Assembly: GCF_014322795.1 (NCBI RefSeq)
Contig: NZ_JAASTT010000001.1
Location: 62,001-126,000 of the forward strand
Reading direction: 5' to 3'
Length of the DNA stretch: 64,000 nt
DNA from: Paenilisteria portnoyi
GTDB taxonomy: Bacteria; Bacillota; Bacilli; Lactobacillales; Listeriaceae
In this document: one piece after another, positions 25,020 to 33,687 of the stretch
How the letters are laid out: each line of letters begins with the position of its first letter
Position numbering within the stretch: position 1 is the stretch's first letter
Position numbers and translations under genes: made by a program
Notes under the pieces: generated by a model
What the model was told of the DNA's origin: nothing
What the model saw: only the letters and a program-made list of their open reading frames with translations
Databases searched by the model: none

Positions 25020-26204
25020 TTGCTAAGATTTGAGCATGTTTCAAAAATTTACAAGGGCGGTAAAACGGCGGTCAATGATCTAAACTTAGATATTGATCGT
25101 GGCGAATTTATTTGTTTTATCGGGCCAAGTGGTTGCGGGAAGACAACAACGATGAAGATGATTAACCGCTTAATTGAGCCAACAAATGGCCAAATTTTTA
25201 TTAATGACAAAGATATTATGAAGGAAGATCCGGTGAAATTGCGCCGTTCGATTGGGTATGTGATTCAGCAAATTGGACTGATGCCACATATGACGATTCG
25301 TGAAAATATTGTACTTGTTCCGAAGCTTTTGAAATGGTCGGAAGAGAAGAAAAATGAGCGGGCGTTGGAATTGATTAAATTGGTCGATTTGCCTGAAGAG
25401 TACTTAGATCGTTATCCGTATGAGTTAAGTGGTGGGCAACAACAACGGATTGGTGTGCTTCGTGCGCTTGCTGCGGAACAGAATTTGATTTTGATGGATG
25501 AGCCTTTTGGTGCGCTTGATCCAATTACGCGTGATTCTTTGCAAGAGGAATTCAAGAATTTGCAACGGGAACTTGGGAAGACGATTATTTTCGTTACGCA
25601 TGACATGGATGAAGCTATCAAACTCGCGGATCGGATTGTGATTATGCGAGGTGGCGAGGTCGTTCAATTCGATACGCCAGATGAAATTTTGCGAAATCCA
25701 GCTGATAAATTTGTGGAAGACTTTATCGGGAAGGATCGCTTGATTGAGGCGCGTCCAAACGTGACGAATGTAGAACAAATCATGAATAATACGCCTGTTT
25801 CGATTACGGCGGATAAATCGCTTCAAGCGGCGATTCAATTGATGAAAGAGCGCCGTGTTGATACGCTACTTGTGACGGATGACCAGAATGTGTTGAAAGG
25901 GATTATTGATGTCGAAGCAATCGAGCATAATCGCCGGACTGCGACATCGGTTGTTGATATTTTGGATAAAAATGTTTTCTACGTTCGAAAAGATGCGCTA
26001 TTACGCGATACGATGCAACGGATTCTAAAACGTGGATTTAAGTATGTCCCTGTTGTGGATGAGAAAAACCGTTTAGTTGGGATTGTGACGCGCGCAAGTC
26101 TTGTAGATATTGTCTATGATTCCATTTGGGGCGATTTAGAAGAAGCTGCCGCAGAGCATGCTGAGGTAACGAAAGAACTTGAAAAAGAAGAAGTGCACGA
26201 ATAA
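25020..26204 (+). CDS. opuCA: Carnitine/betaine/choline ABC transporter ATP-binding protein OpuCA
   Basis: Energises uptake of carnitine and other compatible solutes for osmotic and cold tolerance. 394 residues from TTG 25020. Walker A GPSGCGKTT, Q-loop IQQIGLMPHM, signature LSGGQQQR and Walker B LILMDEPFGALD occupy the first 240 residues. Two CBS domains follow (ITADKSLQAAIQLMKERRVD and MQRILKRGFKYVPVVDEKN), which in OpuA-type proteins sense ionic strength. An upstream in-frame GTG at 25011 is part of the GGAGGTG ribosome site; the TTG has ideal 6-nt spacing. First gene of opuCABCD. Confidence 0.96.
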   Translation: MLRFEHVSKIYKGGKTAVNDLNLDIDRGEFICFIGPSGCGKTTTMKMINRLIEPTNGQIFINDKDIMKEDPVKLRRSIGYVIQQIGLMPHMTIRENIVLVPKLLKWSEEKKNERALELIKLVDLPEEYLDRYPYELSGGQQQRIGVLRALAAEQNLILMDEPFGALDPITRDSLQEEFKNLQRELGKTIIFVTHDMDEAIKLADRIVIMRGGEVVQFDTPDEILRNPADKFVEDFIGKDRLIEARPNVTNVEQIMNNTPVSITADKSLQAAIQLMKERRVDTLLVTDDQNVLKGIIDVEAIEHNRRTATSVVDILDKNVFYVRKDALLRDTMQRILKRGFKYVPVVDEKNRLVGIVTRASLVDIVYDSIWGDLEEAAAEHAEVTKELEKEEVHE

Positions 26205-26222
26205 AATAGGAGGTTATTTTTA

Positions 26223-26876
26223 ATGGACGCGATAACGCAATTTTTCCAAGACAACGGCCATGACCTGCTAGTAAAAACGTGGGAACATCTCTATATTTCG
26301 CTATCTGCGGTAATTTTGGGGATTGTTGTGGCTGTACCGGTGGGCATTCTGTTAACACGCTCGCCAAAAATCGCCAATTTTGTGATCGGGATTGTTAGTG
26401 TGTTACAAACAGTGCCGTCGCTTGCAATCTTGGCTTTTATTATTCCAATTCTAGGCGTTGGTAAAATACCGGCGATTGTGGCACTATTTATCTATTCTGT
26501 GCTGCCAATTATGCGAAACACATTTATCGGTGTTCGTGGCGTAGACAAAAACTTGATCGAATCCGGACGTGGAATGGGGATGACATCTTGGCAACTCGTC
26601 AAAAATGTCGAACTTCCTAACTCGATTTCCGTGATTATGGCTGGTATTCGTTTATCCGCTGTATACATCATTGCGTGGGCAACACTTGCCTCATACATTG
26701 GTGCGGGAGGACTCGGTGACTTTATCTTTAACGGGTTGAACTTATATCGTCCAGATTTAATTCTAGGCGGTGCGATTCCGGTTACGATTTTGGCACTATT
26801 AGTCGAATTTTTCCTAGGCAAATTAGAAGTTCGGATTACACCAAAGGCGATTCGAGCAGCTAAGGAGGGACAGTAA
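26223..26876 (+). CDS. opuCB: Compatible-solute ABC transporter permease OpuCB
   Basis: One of the two membrane subunits. 217 residues with about five to six hydrophobic segments and the binding-protein-dependent permease EAA loop, seen as [20 protein letters not shown] with the later glycine. [13 protein letters not shown] near the C-terminus is typical of the ProW/OpuCB group. GGAGG before the ATG, 18 bp after opuCA; opuCC begins 1 bp after its stop. Confidence 0.96.
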   Translation: MDAITQFFQDNGHDLLVKTWEHLYISLSAVILGIVVAVPVGILLTRSPKIANFVIGIVSVLQTVPSLAILAFIIPILGVGKIPAIVALFIYSVLPIMRNTFIGVRGVDKNLIESGRGMGMTSWQLVKNVELPNSISVIMAGIRLSAVYIIAWATLASYIGAGGLGDFIFNGLNLYRPDLILGGAIPVTILALLVEFFLGKLEVRITPKAIRAAKEGQ

Positions 26877-26877
26877 A

Positions 26878-27798
26878 ATGATGAAAAAACAGCTCAAACT
26901 CACCGCTGTCATCTTGCTTGGCGTATCTCTCTTATCGGCGTGTGCCTTGCCAGGACTCGGCGGTAGCACAGATGGCACGATTAAAGTGGGGACGATGTCG
27001 ACAACAGAATCACAGATAGTAGGCAATATTGTGAAGCAAATGATTGAGCACGATACAGATTTAAAAGTAGAAATGGTAAACAATCTCGGTTCTTCCGTCG
27101 TGCAACACCAAGCGATGGTAAACGGTGATATTGATATCTCGGCAACGCGTTACACTGGAACGGATTTAGTAGGACCGCTTGGTGAAGAGCCTTTAAAAGA
27201 TCCAGAAGAAGCATTGAAAGCCGTACAAAAAGGGTTTTCTGAGCGTTTTGATCAATATTGGTTCGATTCATATGGTTTTGCGAATACGTATGCCTTTATG
27301 GTGCGTCAAGATACCGCAAAGAAATATAATTTGAAGACAATTAGCGATATGCGTCCGGTAGAAGACCAACTTGTAGCGGGTGTTGATAATTCCTGGATGG
27401 AGCGTGCCGGTGACGGTTACAAAGCCTTCTCCAAAGAATACGACATCACATTCAAGAAAATTTTCCCGATGCAGATTGGTTTGATTTACACGGCTTTGAA
27501 AAATGATCAAATGGACGTCGCGCTTGGTTATTCGACAGATGGCCGGATTCCAACGTATAATTTGGTTGTATTGAAAGACGATAAGCAGTTCTTCCCACCG
27601 TATGATGCGTCTCCAATGGCTACAGATGCTATTTTAAAAGAACATCCAGAGCTGAAAACAACGATTAACAAATTGGTTGGCACGATTTCAACGGAAGAAA
27701 TGCAAAAGTTGAACTATCAGGCGGATGGCGAATTGAAAGAACCGTCGATCGTTGCAGAAGAATTTCTAAAAAAACATAATTACTTTGAAGATAAATAA
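26878..27798 (+). CDS. opuCC: Compatible-solute-binding lipoprotein OpuCC
   Basis: Extracellular receptor of the transporter, anchored by lipid. 306 residues. Lipoprotein signal peptide: MMKKQLKLTAVILLGVSLLS followed by the lipobox LSAC, so Cys22 is the predicted mature N-terminus. The mature protein has the OpuAC fold signature (IKVGTMSTTESQIVGNIVKQ) and aromatic residues such as DQYWFDSYGFANTYAF that could form the quaternary-ammonium cage (inference). AAGGAGG before the double ATG. Confidence 0.95.
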   Translation: MMKKQLKLTAVILLGVSLLSACALPGLGGSTDGTIKVGTMSTTESQIVGNIVKQMIEHDTDLKVEMVNNLGSSVVQHQAMVNGDIDISATRYTGTDLVGPLGEEPLKDPEEALKAVQKGFSERFDQYWFDSYGFANTYAFMVRQDTAKKYNLKTISDMRPVEDQLVAGVDNSWMERAGDGYKAFSKEYDITFKKIFPMQIGLIYTALKNDQMDVALGYSTDGRIPTYNLVVLKDDKQFFPPYDASPMATDAILKEHPELKTTINKLVGTISTEEMQKLNYQADGELKEPSIVAEEFLKKHNYFEDK

Positions 27799-27813
27799 GG
27801 AGGTGTCGACAAA

Positions 27814-28485
27814 ATGGATACATTTTCACAACTCATTGACTATTATCAAAACAATGCAACATACGTGATGGAAGCATTCTGGCGGCATTTCTTGATGAGT
27901 GCTTACGGCGTTATTTTTGCAGCAATTGTCGCGATTCCACTGGGGATTTATATTGCTCGCAAGAAAAAATTAGCGGGCTGGGTCATCCAAACCGCGAATG
28001 TGATTCAAACGATTCCTGCCTTGGCGTTACTTGCGATGTTGATGCTCGTGATGGGACTCGGAACAAATACGGTTGTCCTTTCCTTATTCCTCTATTCGAT
28101 TTTACCGATTCTAAAAAACACCTACACGGGTATTCAAAACGTGGATGGTGCGCTACTTGAATCAGGAAAAGCAATGGGAATGACGAAATGGCAAGTATTG
28201 CGTATGATTGAAATACCATTGGCGCTATCCGTTATTATGGCAGGGATTAGAAACGCTCTTGTTATTGCGATTGGTGTAGCGGCAATCGGAACGTTTGTTG
28301 GCGCAGGCGGACTTGGCGATATTATCGTCCGTGGAACCAATGCGACAAACGGAACCGCGATTATTCTAGCTGGGGCGATTCCAACCGCATTGATGGCCGT
28401 TATGGCTGACGTACTGCTAGGCTGGGTCGAGCGAAAACTAAACCCAGTGAAGAACAAAAAGAAAAAATTTGCCGAAGTATTATAA
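27814..28485 (+). CDS. opuCD: Compatible-solute ABC transporter permease OpuCD
   Basis: Second membrane subunit, 223 residues, homologous to OpuCB. EAA loop ESGKAMGMTKWQVLRMIEIP and the C-terminal FVGAGGLGDIIVRG are visible. It ends in a basic tail (KLNPVKNKKKKF). GGAGGTG before the ATG. Last gene of the opuC operon; a hairpin follows. Confidence 0.95.
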   Translation: MDTFSQLIDYYQNNATYVMEAFWRHFLMSAYGVIFAAIVAIPLGIYIARKKKLAGWVIQTANVIQTIPALALLAMLMLVMGLGTNTVVLSLFLYSILPILKNTYTGIQNVDGALLESGKAMGMTKWQVLRMIEIPLALSVIMAGIRNALVIAIGVAAIGTFVGAGGLGDIIVRGTNATNGTAIILAGAIPTALMAVMADVLLGWVERKLNPVKNKKKKFAEVL

Positions 28486-28494
28486 TCGAACACG

Positions 28495-28533
28495 GAACTA
28501 TCGACTCTTAATCGAGGAGGTAGTTCTTTTTGA
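28495..28533 (+). terminator. Terminator of the opuC operon
   Basis: GGAACTATCGA-N5-AATCGAGGAGGTAGTTC followed by five T; GAACTA/TAGTTC plus TCGA pairing. The next gene starts 15 nt later. Confidence 0.65.
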
Positions 28534-28548
28534 TGAGGAGGAATCTAG

Positions 28549-29052
28549 ATGGAACCAAAATTGATCATTATTCGCGGAAATTCTGGAAGCGGCAAAACAA
28601 CCGTCGCAAACAAGTTGCAAAAGATGCTCGGTCCTGGCACGCTAGTCGTTTCGCAAGACACCGTCCGCCGCGATATGCTACATGTAAAAGATCGCCACGG
28701 GAATCCGAGTATTGGCCTCATTCGACTCATTGCAGAATTTGGAAAAAGTAATTGCCATTACGTCATCGTGGAAGGCATTCTCGGCAAAGCAATTTATCAA
28801 GAAATGCTCCACGCGCTTATCGGTTTTTTCGAAAATAATGCCGATGTCTACTATTTTGATCTTCCATTTTCCGAGACTGTAAAACGGCACCACATGAAAG
28901 CAGATGCGCAAGAATTCGGTGTTGAAAGGCTAGAAGAATGGTGGCTAGCCAATGATTTTCTAAGCGTTGAAAATGAAACAATTTTAGATGAGAAGTTATC
29001 TGAAGCAGAAATTATAAGCCTGATTTTAAAAAATTGCCAAACAAAAAGTTGA
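28549..29052 (+). CDS. P-loop kinase-like protein (zeta-toxin/shikimate-kinase-like fold)
   Basis: 167 residues. Walker A GNSGSGKTT at 10-18 near the N-terminus, followed by VSQDTVRRDML, an Asp-Arg arrangement seen in zeta-type and small-molecule kinases, and VIVEGIL as the Walker-B-like strand. There is a lid-like basic segment, SETVKRHHMK. Small stand-alone kinases of this kind are common in Bacilli and substrates are usually unknown. No antitoxin gene is adjacent, so a toxin role is not supported. The ribosome site TGAGGAGG is just after the opuC terminator. Confidence 0.75.
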   Translation: MEPKLIIIRGNSGSGKTTVANKLQKMLGPGTLVVSQDTVRRDMLHVKDRHGNPSIGLIRLIAEFGKSNCHYVIVEGILGKAIYQEMLHALIGFFENNADVYYFDLPFSETVKRHHMKADAQEFGVERLEEWWLANDFLSVENETILDEKLSEAEIISLILKNCQTKS

Positions 29053-29087
29053 CATATTACCATTTGGTGTCGTATAATAAATATGAC
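29049..29087 (+). promoter_or_regulatory. Promoter and possible operator of the arsR-SRPBCC pair
   Basis: TTGACA (29049-29054), 18-bp spacer, TATAAT (29073-29078): near perfect. An imperfect inverted repeat, GTCGTAT-AATAA-ATATGAC at 29069-29087, covers the -10, the usual place for ArsR-type autoregulation. Confidence 0.7.
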
Positions 29088-29130
29088 AATAAAAGGTGTC
29101 CTATTTTCAAAAAGAGAAAAGGTGGTGTGT

Positions 29131-29460
29131 ATGCCGAGCGAAAAAGACCAAGTAAGGGATGTCTATGGTGCTATTGCCGACCCAACGAGGCGAAAGATAC
29201 TTCAAATGCTGACAGAAGTGGAAGAACTGCCCCTATACGAGATAACGGTTCATTTTCAAATGGGCCGCACAGCCGTCTCGAAGCATTTAGCTATTTTGAA
29301 AGAAGCCGATCTTGTGGTGGCGCGAAAAGTTGGTCGTGAAACCAGATACCGGTTAAATGCCAAGCCGCTGCAAGAAATTCAAGATTGGGTATCGTTTTAT
29401 GAAAGATTTTGGAAAGAACGAATGTTAAAACTAAATCAATTATTGGAGGAAGAAAAATGA
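29131..29460 (+). CDS. ArsR-family transcriptional regulator
   Basis: 109-residue winged helix-turn-helix repressor. DVYGAIADPTRRKILQML opens the fold; MGRTAVSKHLAILKEADLV is the recognition helix and VVARKVGRETRYRLN the wing. No metal-binding Cys motif (ELCVCDL type) is present, so this belongs to the non-metal group commonly paired with AHSA1/SRPBCC proteins. GGTGG before ATG 29131. Stop and next start overlap as ATGA, showing translational coupling. Confidence 0.92.
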   Translation: MPSEKDQVRDVYGAIADPTRRKILQMLTEVEELPLYEITVHFQMGRTAVSKHLAILKEADLVVARKVGRETRYRLNAKPLQEIQDWVSFYERFWKERMLKLNQLLEEEK

Positions 29461-29867
29461 AACCAGATGTATCATTAGATTTTCAATTCACAAGCTCAGT
29501 AGAAAAAGTATGGCATGCGCTAACAGACTCAGATATGCTTGCAAAATGGATTTGGAATAACGATTTTAAAGCGATTGTTGGACACAAATTCCAATTCCGC
29601 GCAGAACCATCCGAATGGTGGGACGGCATTGTGGATTGTGAAGTGCTTAATATCGACGAGCCAAACTCCATCACATATACGTGGGCAAGCGCTGGCGAAA
29701 CAACAACAGTAACGTGGACATTGACAAAAAACGCTGATAATACGGTACAATTAAAGCTAGACCAAAGCGGTTTCAGCGAAGAAACAAAAGCGCGTCCAGG
29801 TGCAATCGAAGGCGCGACATATGCATGGACTGAAATGGGTAATAAACTAGGAACTATTTTAGCATAA
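29457..29867 (+). CDS. SRPBCC (AHSA1/START-like) domain protein
   Basis: 136 residues, a single hydrophobic-cavity domain: FQFTSSVEKVWHALTDSDML, AKWIWNNDF, the aromatic strand SITYTWASAGETTTVTW and the terminal helix GATYAWTEMGNKL. Family members bind small hydrophobic ligands; the actual ligand is unknown. It overlaps arsR by 4 nt, an arrangement in which the regulator and effector protein probably respond to the same compound (inference). Confidence 0.88.
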   Translation: MKPDVSLDFQFTSSVEKVWHALTDSDMLAKWIWNNDFKAIVGHKFQFRAEPSEWWDGIVDCEVLNIDEPNSITYTWASAGETTTVTWTLTKNADNTVQLKLDQSGFSEETKARPGAIEGATYAWTEMGNKLGTILA

Positions 29868-29875
29868 AGTGTGTA

Positions 29876-29912
29876 AATAGAGTGCAATTCTGAAATGGGA
29901 TTGCACTCTATT
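29876..29912 (+). terminator. Terminator after the SRPBCC gene
   Basis: AATAGAGTGCAAT / ATTGCACTCTATT, 13-bp perfect stem with an 11-nt loop. Confidence 0.85.
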
Positions 29913-30011
29913 ATTGTGAGAAACTATTCGAAAGTTGAAGTTACATAGCCATTTGTGCGATAATTAGGATTCAGCATACGACTAGATTGAAAGAATGGGG
30001 AAGATACCACT

Positions 30012-33000
30012 ATGAAAATAAATCAATTAATCGCGAACAATATTAATCATCTAGATACGGTATTACCACCAGATAAATCACTGGGGATCGCTGGTTTGTC
30101 TGGATCAGGGAAAACAACTTTCTGCCAAACGATTGGTGAGGAATCCAAGAAACGCCTCGTGTCATTATTACCGAAAGCGGAATATCAATATTTATTTCCT
30201 GAGATTATGGATACGAATTTCAGCGCAATCAAGATGGAGGAAATGCCGCTCGTCCTGTTTCTTGGAAAGTCTTCTATTTCCTCGAATCCACGCTCTACAA
30301 TCGGGACGCATACCGGTGTTTTTAAAGAAATTCGTGTGACAATGACAGAAAAATTCGACTTATCGCCAGAATTATTTTCGTTTAATAATGTGCTAGGTTG
30401 GTGTACGGGCTGTAAAGGGCGCGGCAGTAATAGTAACGTGACGTGTAAAAAATGTGACGGTAAGCGCTTTAATCCTGAAGTTGAGACCTATAAAATCGAA
30501 TTATTAGGCAAAGAACATAGTATTTCTGAGGTTAATAATTTGAGCATGGAAACATTACTCTCGCTTAAAGACGAATTAAACTTTAGCGAAGGCAAACAGC
30601 ATATTCTGCAAAATATTATCAATATGAATATCGGCTATTTAACGCTGAATCGCATCATGGGAACCTTATCAGGCGGTGAATTAACGCGACTTTATCTGGC
30701 GGAATTCATGGCAACGAGTGAAAATACCGTGATTATTATCGATGAAATTTCAGTCGGTCTTGATCACCAAACCTTATTAAAGATTCTAGAACAAATTAAA
30801 CAATTAGGCTACAAAAACCAGATTTGGTTGATTGATCACTCGGATACCGTACTTGATGCAACGGATGAGCAGCTATTTTTCGGTCCAGGTAGTGGGAAAT
30901 ATGGTGGTAAAATTGTAGAGGAGTCGCCACGGCCAGCACCAGTGCTTGTTGGGACGAATCAAGAAGCACCAGCGGAATACTATCAATTTAAGGAGTTGCA
31001 CTGTCGCAATATTCAAATGGCAGAAATCCAAATCCCGAAAAATAGACTTGTCACTTTTACGGGCGAATCAGGATGCGGAAAATCGACGCTTGTCAACGAA
31101 TGTATCGCAAACGATTTTCTAAAACGCTATCCGAAAGATAAACTAGTTATGGTCGGTCAAAATCGCAATCAATCGATCACGAGTCGTTCAACAGTCGCGA
31201 CATTTCTTGATATTAAGAAAAAACTGACGAAATATAGCGATGATATTGATGCTATTTTTGAACGTTCGATTGAGGACATTATCGAGGAGTTACCGAAGCA
31301 AGATCTTGCGCACAAACGCTTGAGCTTATTAATAAAATTAGGACTTGGCTATCTGACGCTAGAAAGAAAAACACAGACGCTCTCCACAGGGGAATTTCAA
31401 TGTGTGCATCTCGTTTCGGAACTTTTTTCAGGGGCTAAAAATCCGCATACGTTATTCATTTTTGATGAACCGTCGAAAGGTTTGTCGCAAAATATTTTAA
31501 ACCAGTTTATCGATAGTATCCGCGTTATTTTAGAGGATGAGTCTGTGTCCATGGTGATGATTGAGCATAATGATTACATGCTGGAGGCTTCGGATTTCAT
31601 AGTTGATTTCGGCAAACGGCAAACCGCACCAGTCGAAACATTGGATATCGTAACGAATGAAGATTTCTACCGCCAAAAAAGCGGAGAAGTGAGCGTAAAG
31701 CCAGCGCCGATTTCTTCTACGCTCAAGTCGCAAACCGGTATTCATTATTTAGAAGAGAACCCTATCGACTACTTCAAAAATGCAGAAAATGTCTATAAAG
31801 GTGGTATTTTGAAGAGCTTGTCATCTATGGCTCGCTTGATTTATGGCGAATTCGAATCAGAGAAAATTGCGCCTGTTGTGGCAATTGATTTGGAACGACA
31901 TTTGTACAGTCAATATAGTTTTCTATTTGAAATGGGTGGACTTATTAATCATATCGTGGCGTCCCATCCTACGAATAAAGATACGAGAAGTTTCGATTTT
32001 TATTCAGCAGATAATCATTGCCCATATTGTTCGGGTCGTCGCGTGATCGAAGCATTTGATTTCGATGTGGTGATTGAAGACAAAGATGCGCCATTCTGGG
32101 AAGGTATGCTGCACCCAGAAGTGATGAAAGTGTTAGAGTTTTTCCAATTCCAGAAAATCGAGTTTTTGTTTGAGGAAATTAAGAATGAGCTGGGTCAGGA
32201 TTTGAGTAAACCTTATAGCAAGCTGACCGAAGCTGAAAAACATACATTCTTATACGGTTACTGGGAAAAATCGTTCTATGATAAAGCGGGCAAGGCAACA
32301 AGAACTTGGCAAGGTTTTAACCAAATTATCGGTCGCTATATCGTTATTTCTAAATCGATTATTAAAGAACAAATGAAGGAAACTAGAAAAGCGGTGACAT
32401 GTCCGATTTGCGAGGGTAGCGTTCTTGGTCATCACAAAAAATTAGCGTTTGGCGAAACAGATATTCGTGAGCTAATTCAGCAACCTGTAGACCAAGTGAT
32501 AGCAACAGTAGGCGCGTTACCAGAACTCATGAAAATCAAAGAAATCGTTGGTGGAGAAATGCCGCTTACAGAAGATGTATCCTTACTTCCAAGAGAAAAG
32601 CAAGTCGCCTTGAAAATGCTAGAATTAGAGCAAGCAAGCTTTGTCGGCTATGAAATGGTGCTGCAAAATGCTGTACCATTCTGGGATCAAATCGAAGCTA
32701 ACATCACGGCAATCAGTCGTAAAAACCAAGTCACAATTTGTGATTTTCCGAATATCAAGGAGACAAGAGAAACGATCATTGATGCCTATTTTGTCAATGG
32801 GAAATATAAAAAGCTGACGTACGTTTATGAAGCTTTCGGTTATAAAAAAATCGTCACGCAAATCAATAAAGTGAAGAAAGCCCAGCCGTGCCCGTTTTGT
32901 AAAGGTAAGAAAGTAATCTCAGAAGACGGCCTGCATGATGGGGTTCAAAAATTATCGATACCGTGCGTGACATGTTCCGCAACCGGAATTAACGAAGAAG

Positions 33001-33182
33001 GCCTGAAGGAAACGGTGGAAGATATTGCGATAGGCACTTGGTTGACGGGGAAAGTAAGCGATGTGGTCGCGGAGAGTTCGCTAACAGAAGAAGTAGCTGA
33101 TATCCTCATTTTCAATCGTATCCGTGAGTTGAACAAACAAGAAATGATGGCAGTTTATGCATGCTTAGAACAAAATAACTAA
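30012..33182 (+). CDS. Large UvrA-like ABC ATPase with extra zinc-motif C-terminal region
   Basis: 1056 residues. The first half is UvrA-like: Walker A GLSGSGKTT (28-36), a zinc module with CxxC pairs at about 130 and 145, signature LSGGELTR, Walker B VIIIDE; then Walker A GESGCGKST (about 350), an altered signature LSTGEFQ and Walker B LFIFDEPSKGL. The remaining 480 residues are not like housekeeping UvrA and hold more CxxC pairs (CPYC about 669, CPIC about 797, CPFC about 959, CVTC about 984). The UvrB-interaction and usual insertion domains are not obvious. Such paralogues are sometimes tied to drug or DNA-damage resistance; function here is unknown. Monocistronic, between terminators. Confidence 0.8.
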   Translation: MKINQLIANNINHLDTVLPPDKSLGIAGLSGSGKTTFCQTIGEESKKRLVSLLPKAEYQYLFPEIMDTNFSAIKMEEMPLVLFLGKSSISSNPRSTIGTHTGVFKEIRVTMTEKFDLSPELFSFNNVLGWCTGCKGRGSNSNVTCKKCDGKRFNPEVETYKIELLGKEHSISEVNNLSMETLLSLKDELNFSEGKQHILQNIINMNIGYLTLNRIMGTLSGGELTRLYLAEFMATSENTVIIIDEISVGLDHQTLLKILEQIKQLGYKNQIWLIDHSDTVLDATDEQLFFGPGSGKYGGKIVEESPRPAPVLVGTNQEAPAEYYQFKELHCRNIQMAEIQIPKNRLVTFTGESGCGKSTLVNECIANDFLKRYPKDKLVMVGQNRNQSITSRSTVATFLDIKKKLTKYSDDIDAIFERSIEDIIEELPKQDLAHKRLSLLIKLGLGYLTLERKTQTLSTGEFQCVHLVSELFSGAKNPHTLFIFDEPSKGLSQNILNQFIDSIRVILEDESVSMVMIEHNDYMLEASDFIVDFGKRQTAPVETLDIVTNEDFYRQKSGEVSVKPAPISSTLKSQTGIHYLEENPIDYFKNAENVYKGGILKSLSSMARLIYGEFESEKIAPVVAIDLERHLYSQYSFLFEMGGLINHIVASHPTNKDTRSFDFYSADNHCPYCSGRRVIEAFDFDVVIEDKDAPFWEGMLHPEVMKVLEFFQFQKIEFLFEEIKNELGQDLSKPYSKLTEAEKHTFLYGYWEKSFYDKAGKATRTWQGFNQIIGRYIVISKSIIKEQMKETRKAVTCPICEGSVLGHHKKLAFGETDIRELIQQPVDQVIATVGALPELMKIKEIVGGEMPLTEDVSLLPREKQVALKMLELEQASFVGYEMVLQNAVPFWDQIEANITAISRKNQVTICDFPNIKETRETIIDAYFVNGKYKKLTYVYEAFGYKKIVTQINKVKKAQPCPFCKGKKVISEDGLHDGVQKLSIPCVTCSATGINEEGLKETVEDIAIGTWLTGKVSDVVAESSLTEEVADILIFNRIRELNKQEMMAVYACLEQNN

Positions 33183-33191
33183 TACAACCAA

Positions 33192-33236
33192 AAAGCCCAG
33201 TGTCTGCCGAATTCCAACGGGTAGACACTGGGCTTT
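33192..33236. terminator. Bidirectional terminator between the UvrA-like gene and the small membrane gene
   Basis: AAAGCCCAGTGTCTGCC pairs with GGTAGACACTGGGCTTT (one mismatch) across a short loop; serves both converging genes. Confidence 0.88.
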
Positions 33237-33244
33237 GCTTCTTT

Positions 33245-33532
33245 TTAAAATAAAGTGATAAAGTAGATGATGATATAAATAACGCCGATAATAGCCGGGA
33301 TAATCGAAGCCATCATCAGGAAAATTTGATACATCGGTTTGCGCTTCATCTGCATTCCTTTAATGCTCAAATAAAATCCTAGGCAACCAGAAGCCCCCAT
33401 TAAAATCGCGACAATAAATAATAAACTCTCTGGCCATTTGACATTATACATAAGATACAAACAAATATAACCGAATAAAATAAGTAAAATATTAATATCA
33501 ACGAGCGCTTTCCATTTCTCATTTTTAGGCAT
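33245..33532 (-). CDS. Small three-helix membrane protein of unknown function
   Basis: 95 residues, no family recognised. Three hydrophobic segments: INILLILFGYICLYLMY, LLFIVAILMGASGCLGFYL and IFLMMASIIPAIIGVIYIII, with basic residues (KGMQMKRKP) in the loop before the third. GGAG precedes the ATG. Alone on the minus strand between plus-strand genes. Confidence 0.7.
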   Translation of the reverse strand: MPKNEKWKALVDINILLILFGYICLYLMYNVKWPESLLFIVAILMGASGCLGFYLSIKGMQMKRKPMYQIFLMMASIIPAIIGVIYIIIYFITLF

Positions 33533-33687
33533 ACGTGTTCCAACTCCTTACACAAGCAAGTATAGCTAAAATCGCGCGGGTATGCAAGTGGTGACGCATA
33601 ATGACTCTTTATTAAAATGATTTTCTATGCTACGATGGAAAGACTCAGATTCATTTTTACGAGTAAAAAAAGTTGGGGGTTTCAAGG

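Noticed and set aside
28549-29052. Zeta-toxin of a toxin-antitoxin pair
   Set aside because: The P-loop kinase fold fits, but there is no antitoxin-like gene beside it; small stand-alone kinases of this type are common.
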